Origin: Argyresthia goedartella
Taxonomy: Eukaryota; Arthropoda; Insecta; Lepidoptera; Argyresthiidae
Assembly: GCA_949825045.1 (NCBI GenBank)
Contig: OX463810.1
Span: 36,528,201 to 36,592,200 of the forward strand
Reading direction: 5' to 3'
Length of the DNA: 64,000 bases
Shown here in pieces: positions 57,701 to 64,000 of this stretch (position 1 is its first letter; each line of letters opens with the position of its first letter). Made by a program: the position numbers and the translations under genes. The notes beneath the pieces are model-generated. The model saw only the letters and a program-made list of their open reading frames with translations. It did not search any database and was not told the origin of the DNA.

Positions 57701-60700
57701 ATAAATAATAAGAATAATAATGCAATTAATGATAACTTTGAGGGCTGACATAGTAATGAGTAGTTTTCGTACAACATAAATATTCGATTGCAGGCACACA
57801 ACGCAAACCGGTCCGGCCGCGTAAACAACACTCGCTCTGATACCAACAAAAGCGACACACCACGACCGTTGTATAAAAATAAAGCTACTAACGATAGCAC
57901 AAATAACTGAAAGGTATGAAAAACACTCAATGGGGCAATTATATACTGGACATGAAATAGGCAACGTAAACAGCGTATATACGAATAAAACAAGTTGATC
58001 ACGATAGGTCGACTTAACATGACATAACATAACATAAAACTCTTCAATTTCAGGCTTTTGGCGAACTAATACTAACACCCGCAAAAATATTTTTAATGTC
58101 CAATTCTTTGCGGATGCGGTGATATGGCTGACCCTCGGCACGTCGGGCCAGGACGCGCCCGTCTCTCGTCCACACCCATCTCCATCCGTGAACTTGGGCC
58201 TGATCCCGCGCCTTGGCAAAAAGTACCCGGTTCAGCTTAGTGAGTCGCTCATTCACGTAAAACTTCTGCGGCTTACCGGGTAGTCCCAGGACGGTGGTAG
58301 TAGCGGTTCGGCGCACATGCGCCGCGCGCAGCAGCGCATCCCACGTCACGCGCCGCGCCAGGCGCACCACCAGCGGCCGGTGCCTGTGCCCCTCACCAGT
58401 GACGGCGGGCGCGCCAACCCGTACCGCGCTCACCACGTCGCGTTCCTCCACCGTCACTCCCAGCTTCACCGCGAGGAGCGACACCAGGTGCACCGGGTTC
58501 TCGCCGCTCACTTCCTCCACTTTGGTGAACTCGACGTCGTTCGCCAACATGTCCTGGTCCCTATCATTGAGCTCCAGCTGGAGGTTGGTGATGGCCTCCT
58601 CTAACATCTTCGTGCCCGAAGACACCACGGCATCGGCTACCCTCTTCTCGATGTCGTCGAACCGCCGCTCCACCGCAACAATGCGCTAGTCGCAGACTCC
58701 GAGGGCGGAGCGGAATTCTTGTGTTTCGCGCCTGAATTCCCGCATTTCGTCGCGCGTGTCCTGCATCCTGCATTTACGCCCTTAGCAACCGTACCTCCAG
58801 CAGTAGCGCTTGCAGTGGGTCGGCGTTATCGTCGTCACCGTGTCGCGGCCGCTTATGGCGTATGGTGATGCTGCCGCCATTCAGCTGCTGCTTCTTAATT
58901 TGCGCCAGGTCTGGCTCTGACGCCGACATTGGAGACTTTGGCAGCTGTAAAGGGGAAGCCGCAGTCGGCGTTGGTGGTGGAGAGCGCTGTACTCTGGACA
59001 TTTTTGTGGCACAGACGAAGTCCAAAGTACGAGCAACACACTCAAGGAGGCAGACACGCGTAACACGTAGGCGATGACGTTGCCGCGGCGTAGCGCGCGT
59101 AGCACGCTTGCCAAAGAGCACCGTGGGCTAGCGGTTGCTTTGTACTGTAAGGATGGCCAGACAATAGACGAAGCTCCGTCGTCTTTGGATAGGAAAATGC
59201 TGCAGAATATGGTCGAGAACGCGGTGGAAGCCGGGGTCGACTTCAAGATGAAAAAATTTTGCCGCGTCGGGATTGTTGTCAAATGGATTCTTCCTTGTGA
59301 CACCAATGACCGAAGATTGGCTTCTTGGGGCTGAATTCGGTGACCTTAACGGTATTGCCATTACGGCAAAGAAGCTGCATAGGTCGCGGGTCGCGGTGTG
59401 GATTCCGGGAAATCAAAAGGATCATCCGAAGGACCCTCAAAAGTACAAAGTACCAGATCACGGATAGGGATTTCGTGGGCATACAGGACTCGGAGGTCAT
59501 CAGTAAATAAAACAGTTGCTGCACCTTAGAGCACAAACCTGTTCTGGTTGTGCTTCTAGATGACGCAAGTTCAAGCCAGGCTTATCCGTGAACAATCGGG
59601 AACAAACGCTGAACTAACCACTTTACTGTGATAAAAACACCCTGTGTGTGTGTGGATCGCAGAAGGAGGCTTCTGTTAGAGGGGTGGCAGAGAAGGCTCG
59701 GAGCGAAAAGGAGTCGGTTGGGGTCAGCGTGAGGTCGACACATGGCACTCAGACTGATACCGAGATGTCCATGGAGCACGAGCTTTCTAGTTCACCCCAG
59801 AAGAAATCATACAACCCTCAAACACACCAACTTGAAAAAGACGGAAAAACGTATATAAACAAACACATACACAACGACGAGGAAAAACGAGCTTAGCATG
59901 GTACAAAGATTAACATGTCGTACGATCATAGGAGTCATGAGGTATCCACCACCAACGGTATCCTTACTAACAACGCTCAACCTAAACCCATTGCAATAAA
60001 AAAAAGCCAAGTGCGTGTCGGACTTCGGACATTTGGGGTTCCGTAATAAATGTAGAATATAAGCCCAAAAAAAAAAACCGAAGGTACTCACTTCACATAC
60101 ACATGATACACCTAGCCAAAATATCACTATCATTCTTCATCAGCAAATAATTACTTTCTTTTTCATAGTGTTTGTATGAATGACATAGTTATATTTGCTG
60201 TTTTTCATAAATGTTTTATATAATAAAAACTGCTTATTTTATTTTGTTCAAACCAATCTTCAATAAAAGTGTTTATTGAGATACACAACATATTATTTTA
60301 TTGGTTTTTCACTTTGAAAGGGTCGGTCTGTTTAACCATTTACTTTGAGCAAAAAAATATTTCAGGATCATCAACGTCATTTTTAAAGACCTATTTTAAG
60401 ACACCCCAGACATACTGTTTAACCATTTACTTTGAGCAAAAAAATATTTCAGGATCATCAACGTCATTTTTAAAGACCTATTTTAAGACACCCCAGACAT
60501 ATAGTTTTGAGGATTTTTTTGATTCAGTTCCATGTATTGTCATGGAACTGAATCCAAAAAAAGTCAAAACCTTTGTCCCTAAGGCCTAAGGTTTTGCCCC
60601 CCCCCCCCCCCCCCAGCTTAGCTCTCCTGGCAAACAACTAATTTAACAGCTAATGATGCTTTTGTTTCAGGCATTACATTACCTAAAAAAAAAACAGTTT

Positions 60701-60951
60701 TACATGTCATGGTGAATGAGAGAAATCACTAAAGAACGAACTAACTAGGGTGTTAAATGGGTGCTATTTGAAAATAGCACCCATTGGATAGGTACGAAAA
60801 ATATAAATGATAGTTACCTGGTCTTCAGTAGACGGGAGCGCGCCAGCCGCCGCCAGCTTGCGCTTCACCTCGGCCAGACAGCGCATGTCGCAGCCGGTCA
60901 GGTGGTAGCCAGCCGCATGCAGATCGCCGCTACGGATTACCACCTCCGTAT
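40138..60951 (-). CDS. LCMT1: Leucine carboxyl methyltransferase 1 (LCMT1), C-terminal four exons
   Basis: LCMT1 is the cytosolic S-adenosylmethionine-dependent enzyme that methylates the C-terminal leucine of the PP2A catalytic subunit. Exons on the minus strand: 60818-60951, 42475-42645, 41019-41234, 40138-40263 (stop at 40138-40140). All junctions are GT/AG and in phase, giving 214 complete codons. In order: HLTGCDMRCLAEVKRKLAAA (the family's G-DLR region), PTLILAECVLVYLRPEPAAA (the PTL-AECVLVY signature), VYEQCNLDDKFGE, then MVRNL...LHSHYALAVG. The N-terminal part with the SAM-binding GAG-DT motif lies beyond 64000 or was not found. The exon pair 60818/42645 is separated by about 18 kb of nested LINEs. 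Confidence 0.93.
40311..40592 (+). repeat. tRNA-derived SINE (family S1), full length, in an LCMT1 intron
   Basis: Complete reference copy. It has cgacccgaatggccgagtcg at the head, a B box at gggtgcgagaccc, the body gatgagaacggatgtttgta, ggggctagatcaatgtgtgt near the end, and an (att)n tail. Confidence 0.9.
41019..41234 (-). CDS. LCMT1: LCMT1 penultimate exon
   Basis: Acceptor gtcgcccggcag; donor gtatat; exactly 72 codons. VMVRNLAARGCLLAG, GWARAGAWDMRAVWRALP and EPLDEEELLTQ follow the family (IMIENL, NGW, A-DM-E-Y-RLP, EFLDE-E-LEQ). Very GC-rich. Confidence 0.94.
41965..42185 (-). repeat. Dispersed LINE or SINE 3'-end repeat, family T, reverse copy
   Basis: tccccaccgaggggcacagg, ccatactccatcacgctggc, tgatggaggg and ttggtacatgg complement the copy at 12655. 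Confidence 0.7.
42475..42645 (-). CDS. LCMT1: LCMT1 exon with the AECVLVY signature
   Basis: Acceptor ttgttatcgcag; donor gtaact; 57 codons, phase 0. A run of six prolines precedes TLILAECVLVYL, then LAETFPTSMILVYEQCNL and DDKFGE. Confidence 0.96.
42785..42870. repeat. Truncated foldback MITE (family A)
   Basis: gccgtaagatagtcaaaacc, then caactatcgccagaccgaca, match the ends of the element at 6667-7019. Confidence 0.7.
43185..43595 (-). pseudogene. 3' end of a CR1/Jockey-like LINE
   Basis: The minus-strand frame (stop at 43335) has MVQCGPFTMATKIYNNLPKN and LLKFYLAEKCYYVLQEFFED, the typical C-terminus of CR1-like LINE ORF2 (KIYNKLP, then FK..LK.yL..k.yYs..EF). The rest is missing. Confidence 0.7.
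43640..44615 (+). pseudogene. 5'-truncated LINE, C-terminal half of the reverse transcriptase
   Basis: Starts inside RT motif 4-5: SGVPQGSHLGPLLFVIFIND, then MFADDLKIL (the FADD catalytic box), then DSLCQWCLDNRMTLNPDKC and IRDVGFLIDSRLTFGSHI. A frame break near 44265 precedes the remaining C-terminus. The 3' end is an (aata)-type tail. It sits in an LCMT1 intron in the opposite orientation to the gene. Confidence 0.85.
44781..47659 (-). pseudogene. LINE-1 ORF2: endonuclease and reverse transcriptase, frameshifted
   Basis: The endonuclease (47659-46484) has SFNIRSMHRNF, IILSECHL, NLIFAGDININLL and TITDHRATIG. The RT follows in broken frames: SSPGIDDIHNKLLKI, NYRPISLLSALSKLLEK, LDMAKAF, then PFGVPQGSVLGPTLFLIYIN and VFCYADDTALL, and the C-terminal half from 45818 to 44781. 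A tagtag repeat near 46484 and the region to 46414 shift the frame. A perfect inverted duplication at 45820-45887 shifts it again. The AFD position of RT motif 3 reads AFV. Confidence 0.88.
45820..45887. repeat. Perfect 32-bp inverted duplication inside the LINE-1 RT
   Basis: ggaagccattggcatcagag and twelve more bases (45820-45851), a 4-base loop aatg, then the exact complement (45856-45887). The sequence encodes LEAIGIRGIAL on the minus strand, and the second arm repeats it inverted. Confidence 0.93.
48026..49281 (-). pseudogene. LINE-1 ORF1: PHD finger, coiled coil and FP25-like domain
   Basis: The start MNKIKECKVC at 49281 leads into a PHD-type zinc finger (CKVC, CTRKGC, HNKCSG, WLCVDC, and a second cluster C..C...C...H..C..C to about residue 107). 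A leucine-rich coiled coil follows (LFDEIRLLREDVSALRTHL), then a domain like the C-terminal part of baculovirus FP proteins (LVIRLIRRSKRDEIM, FFNERLTKENRKLF, YRWTRNGTIYVR). A one-base change in the gggggg run near 48230 breaks the frame just before FFNERL. The protein would bind the LINE RNA. Confidence 0.82.
49700..50130 (+). pseudogene. LINE 3' fragment, + strand
   Basis: The last codons LTRMIRSYNALYSSTKIDVD, then VFHDTLPLLGLRLKIFL and a stop at 49891-49893, resemble the C-terminus of a LINE ORF2. The 3' end is an aataaata tail near 50110-50145. It meets LINE-2 tail to tail. Confidence 0.6.
50131..50930 (-). pseudogene. LINE-2 ORF2, C-terminal part and 3' tail
   Basis: VERVVEAKNLGLLMD, then LRFENHIRNVVNNCFYRLNI and LILSRLNYCDVVYG follow the RT thumb region. 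The end (RRLSASFRFAASKCWNDIPP, stop at 50248) and a (ttta)n tail finish the element. It fits as the 3' remainder of LINE-2, separated from its 5' part (55853-59130) by LINE-3. The intervening RT catalytic block is missing from both parts. Confidence 0.7.
51159..54030 (-). pseudogene. LINE-3 ORF2: endonuclease and reverse transcriptase, lightly broken
   Basis: The endonuclease has ILHQNINGLINKVDLL, VICITEHNM, VVIGGDFNIDLL and LALSDHTAQI, with a frame break near 53700-53760. The RT frame is open for 652 codons (53311-51353): CYRPVALIPIFSKIIEKAIY, FMDLTKAF, YGVPQGSVLGPLLFIIYIND and VFFADDSTV (the FADD box). The C-terminus (SIFCMAIRIYKKLPQ, VYYSVDEYLSDV, stop at 51159) is in another frame, so a shift lies near 51400-51440. 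This is the best preserved RT in the window. Confidence 0.88.
54463..54873. mobile_element. 411-bp insertion inside the LINE-3 ORF1 with 6-bp target duplication
   Basis: CAATTA occurs at 54457-54462 and 54874-54879. Removing one copy with the insert rejoins EKANVI to VCEIPHNKN. The insert begins with an A-run at its left end and has a (gt)n microsatellite at 54660-54705. No family was identified. Confidence 0.75.
54660..54706 (+). repeat. (GT)n microsatellite
   Basis: About 22 uninterrupted gt units within the 411-bp insertion. Confidence 0.95.
55853..57666 (-). pseudogene. LINE-2 ORF2: endonuclease and N-terminal half of RT
   Basis: The endonuclease has VSLFNAGSL, LAAINETWL, VLLLGDFNINV and TTIDLICTD, with frame breaks near 57412 and 56900. 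The RT frame (56865-55853) has TNATGLDYINIDMLLL, DLRPISILPCLSKIIER, SGFRKGRGTSKAL and LLDFSRAFDCL, then stops at the junction with LINE-3. The GVPQGS and YADD blocks are not present. Confidence 0.82.
58050..59001 (-). pseudogene. LINE-2 ORF1: FP25-like domain, broken
   Basis: The likely start is MSRVQRSPPPTP at 59001, with a Pro/Ser-rich head. After a frame change near 58770 and a TAG at about 58686-58688 the frame resumes with a coiled coil (MERRFDDIEKRVADAVV). An FP-type domain follows (HRPLVVRLARRVTWDALLRA, FYVNERLTKLNRVLFAKARD, WRWVWTRDGRVLARR). Strongly GC-rich compared with LINE-1 and LINE-3. No PHD finger is seen. Confidence 0.75.
59110..59640 (+). pseudogene. Unidentified decayed coding fragment
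   Basis: Shifted frames give MVENAVEAGVDFKMKKFCRV, then GDLNGIAITAKKLHRSRVAV and WIPGNQKDHPKDPQ. The W-I-P-G stretch after a basic turn is reminiscent of a domain found in proteins encoded by lepidopteran retroelements (DUF4780-like), but the likeness is from memory and weak. Several stops interrupt it. Confidence 0.35.
59998..60060 (+). repeat. Dispersed repeat, family Q, 5' fragment
   Basis: aaaaaaagccaagtgcgtgt, cggacttcggac and ggggttccgtaa are the start of family Q only. Confidence 0.55.
60328..60503 (+). repeat. 87-bp tandem duplication
   Basis: Two virtually identical units start ctgtttaaccatttactttg at 60328 and 60415 and end ccccagacata. Confidence 0.95.
60521..60554. repeat. Perfect 14-bp hairpin
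   Basis: gattcagttccatg, loop tattgt, catggaactgaatc. A C-run of about 18 follows at 60597. Confidence 0.8.
60818..60951 (-). CDS. LCMT1: LCMT1 exon upstream of the 18-kb intron
   Basis: Acceptor ctgcctgtag; donor gtaact; phase 1 to 0, 44 full codons. TEVVIRSGDLHAAGYHLTGC, then DMRCLAEVKRKLAAAGALPS. The CDMR motif is the family's xDLR. The preceding exons should lie to the right. Confidence 0.92.
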
Positions 60952-61300
60952 CTACAGGCAGCAAGTGTTTTTTTTTATTATGCGGCCATCCAAAGTGTTT
61001 GTGATTCATATTTTGCAGATCTGGCTGTAGCTTAATACTATTATTATAATACTTAATATTATAATAGTGATGAATGAATATTTCTTGATAATGACAATGA
61101 TCATGTTTTAATAAAAGTACCTTTTCAGTGTCTCTACATCACAACACAAAATTGTGTTGGAACATACTTAGATATTCAAAAGCAATGTTCACACCAGCTA
61201 GACCTAAAAAGAGCGAAATATGACATCTACGCCTAATCGCGTTAGCCCTAAAAAGGGCTGCCGTTTGCGTGCGAATCGAGGTTTCGAAAATGCTCCATTA

Positions 61301-61695
61301 TGTTACGTTCGATCGTTGTACAATACAACCGGTAATATACAACACTAAAGCGGAAGTGTCGTAATCGTATTTTGTTTCTATGGTACTAATCAAAACTACC
61401 AATATTCCAAAATGTTTTTTTTTCAATTGGCTTTATGGTGGCTATTATGCTCGAGGAAAATAATTCATTGTGACCGTATTTCTCGATAAGGTGAGTGAAC
61501 GAACCAGTTCCCAAAAATAATACTATGCATATAGTCAATAAAGCGTATATTGCAGTAGCAAATAGAATACAAAACATTACATATCGAGACTACTTATGCT
61601 AAGACAGAAAAATGTTGATACCGCGATGTAGGAAATAGCGACAGCGCCATCTAATGGGAAATGCCTACAACTAGCAGTTGGTGAACGGTCAAACA
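61301..61695 (-). repeat. Probable 3' LTR of BEL-2
   Basis: On the minus strand a tract ccttggtggtcggta precedes TGTTTGACC, as ttggcgggcggca precedes TGTCC in BEL-1. The suggested end gaacgtaaca matches the taaca end of BEL-1. The 5' LTR is outside the window, so the limits are inferred. A 63-codon frame at 61386-61577 with one membrane-like segment (LFATAIYALLTICIVLFLGT) falls inside this span and is more likely chance than a gene. Confidence 0.5.
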
Positions 61696-61971
61696 TACCG
61701 ACCACCAAGGAAATAATCAATATTTCATTTATTCCGACCACCGTGACACAAACAGGCTAGTCCTAAAATATATCATGAACAAAGTAGTATATACATAACA
61801 AAATAAACATAACAAACCAATTGATGGTTGACAAAAAAAAAATCTTACTATACTAGAATGTATGCTTTTTTACACAATAAAATCATACAATCGAAACTAA
61901 AACTAACTATTTCTGTTAGGTACAGAACCCTTCGGTACATCAACTAAACATCTAACTTATTTTACATGATT

Positions 61972-64000
61972 TTACTCGGAAGATACCGGTAAAAAACACA
62001 ATTTCGATACTGGTCGTTTAATAAGATTACCTTTACATTTCAAACTGACAACCCTTGTAAGTCCGTCCAGTCCCGGGTGTTTGTCTACTACCATGCCATA
62101 CAACCATCTAGCTGGAGGAATATCATCTTCTACCACTAACACAACATCGCCCACAGTCGGTTCGGGGGTTTTGTTGGTCCACTTATACCGATGGTAGAAC
62201 TGCGTCAGATATTCTCTTGCCCATCGACGCCAGAACTCTTGGACCATCCTTTGGGTGAGTTGCCACCTCCTGAGACTGTTCACATTTGACCTTTCATAGT
62301 TGACATCAGGTGCTACGACTAGAGGTTCTCCAATAAGGAAGTGTCCTGGTGTCAATGGAGTTGGATCCTCTGGATTGTCACTTATTTTCGAAATAGGTCT
62401 TGAGTTGAGGCAAGCCTCGATTTGAGACAACACCGTAGTCATCTCTTCAAACGTGAGAGTTGAATTTCCTATGATCCGTTTAAGATGGTGCTTTGTCGAC
62501 TTGATTCCCGCTTCCCACAATCCTCCAAAGTTTGGAGAATGAGGAGGGATGAAGTGCCATCTTGTGCCGTTCTTAGCCAGTTGTTCGGCAATCTCAACTG
62601 CTATGCTTGCTTTTTCTTCAGCAAATAAGGACTTTAACTCGCGTGCAGCGCCCACAAAATTCGTCCCATTGTCACTCCATAAATCTGCACAGTGACCACG
62701 ACGAGCGGTAAATCGCTTGAATGCAGCTATGAATCCTTGAGATGTCAAATCGCTGACAACTTCAAGGTGTATAGCGCGCGTCGCCATACACACAAATAAG
62801 CAGATGTAACCTTTGTAGGAGCGATTGCCTCGACCTTTTGAGACACGAACATTGATAGGTCCGGCATAATCCACGCCGCTGTTGAAGAAAGGACGAGAAG
62901 CAGTAGCCCTTGCTGATGGTAGCTGTCCCATAAGCTGATGTCTGATGCGAGCAGCATGACGAATACATTGCACGCATTTTCGAACGAAGGTTTTGACTAA
63001 TTGCTTAGCCCCTACGATCCAGTACTTCGAACGCAAGTAGTTGAGCATCAACTGTGGGCCTCCATGCAGCGTTTTCTCATGGGCATTAACTATCATCAAA
63101 TCTGTGAAGTGCGACTTCATTGGAAGGATGATTGGATGCTTCATATCTTGGCTGAGTTGCGCATGCTGTAACCTGCCACCGATTCTCAAGATCCCGTCGT
63201 CATCAACGAATGGATTCAATGTGGTAAGTACACTTTTTTTACTAATCTCCTTTTTGTTTTTCAGGTCTTCGATTTCTTCACCGTATTGTTCTCCTTGACA
63301 AATCTTGATACATATTTTCAAACTCTCTTGTATTTCATGTCTTTCTATCCATGTATTAACTTTTTCCTTTCTGGAAAGCTTCGCGAATCTTTTGCAGAGA
63401 ACAACAACACGGATCAATTTTCTTAGTGAAGAACACCTTGAGAAAATCTCTTTGGCTGCGTTTGATTCTTCTTCATTGTTACAGCGATTCACCAAACAAA
63501 TCTTTTTAGTATTTTCTTCTAAGTGTGTTTCTGTTGACTTGATCTTTTTGTAATCAATATTTTCTTCTTCCACAGATTTGCAGCCGGTCATCAGATCATC
63601 CATGTAGAATTCTTTTAAAACTCTTTCAGATGCCAGAGGATAATCTTTGCCGTCGTCATATGCTACTTGGTGTAGACTGCGGACAGCAAGGTAAGGTGCG
63701 GAGGCAGTTCCAAACGTAACTCGTAACATCCTTAGATGTTGAATCTCATCTTCTGGTTTCTCGCGCCATAGGAGACGCAGGAAATCAGTTTGCTGCGCAT
63801 TCACCTTCACCTGCCTGTACATTTTGACAATGTCGGATACTAGACATATAGGATAGCGTCGCCATCGCATGATGATATGCCGTAAATCATCTTGAAGGGT
63901 AGGTCCTACTAGAAGATCATCGTTTAGAGAGACACCATTGGTTCCAGAAGACGATGCATTGAAGACAACGCGAAGTTTGGTGGTATCTTTATCCTCTCGA
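61972..64000 (-). pseudogene. BEL-2 pol, 5' part outside the window, RNase H deleted in frame
   Basis: The open frame runs from the right edge to 61972. RT: KLRVVFNASSS, LNDDLLVGPTLQDDL, DIVKMYRQVKV and the catalytic box FYMDDLMTG. Directly after, the frame jumps to CLVNRCNNEEESNAAKEIFS and SLRKLIRVV, so the RT thumb, connection and RNase H are missing, as an in-frame deletion. Then comes the integrase: NAHEKTLHGG and CVQC (HHCC zinc site), GVDYAGPINVRV, LWSDNGTNFVGA and FGGLWEAGI (DDE), and a DUF5641-like end LIKRPVSKLCFLPVSS. No stop interrupts 676 codons, so the joined frame may still be translated, but without RNase H it should not be autonomous. Confidence 0.9.

Overview
The window is insect nuclear DNA and most probably from a moth or butterfly (Lepidoptera). 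The grounds are spliced metazoan genes with GC-rich exons in AT-rich introns, and a dense mix of tRNA-derived SINEs, CR1/Jockey-like LINEs, BEL/Pao elements, a P-type THAP transposon, foldback MITEs and a Helitron. The lineage is inferred from this repeat mix. No species is claimed. I see no bacterial operon, CRISPR array or rRNA, and nothing that forms a defence or biosynthetic cluster.

Only two host genes are supported, and they are convergent. On the + strand, 21753-35318 holds a complete 11-exon Integrator complex subunit 9 gene (INTS9). Its start codon sits in an exon with only 9 coding bases, and its 666 codons follow the family from end to end. On the - strand, 60951 to 40138 holds the last four exons of leucine carboxyl methyltransferase 1 (LCMT1), the PP2A methyltransferase. 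Its N-terminal exons lie beyond the right edge. One LCMT1 intron is about 18 kb and is packed with LINEs. INTS9 acts in nuclear snRNA and mRNA 3'-end processing; LCMT1 methylates the PP2A catalytic C-terminus. No functional link between them is implied.

Region by region. 1-7.7 kb: a decayed THAP9/P-element transposon (- strand) with recognisable introns, into whose exon 2 a BEL retrotransposon (2187-6491) inserted; the BEL 5' LTR was itself invaded by a 591-bp element. 6.7-13 kb: foldback MITEs and SINEs. 13-15 kb: degraded LINE pieces. 16.65-18.48 kb: a small non-autonomous LTR element. 18.9-21.4 kb: a possible terminal-inverted-repeat element. 21.7-35.6 kb: INTS9, with SINEs, a solo LTR, a tandem array and a Helitron in its introns. 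35.6-40.1 kb: repeats between the convergent genes. 40.1-42.65 kb: the LCMT1 3' exons. 43-59.1 kb: at least six LINE insertions, including three long ones in the same orientation, one nested in another. 61.3-64 kb: the 3' half of a second BEL element.

The most informative structures are the intron-containing P-type transposase with a duplicated exon; a Helitron whose removal restores a tandem-repeat array; a LINE ORF1 with an SGNH-esterase-like domain split by a 411-bp insertion; a perfect 32-bp inverted duplication inside a LINE reverse transcriptase; two related BEL elements with different in-frame pol deletions; foldback elements sharing one core under different ends; and a tandem duplication of the INTS9 exon 8 splice donor.
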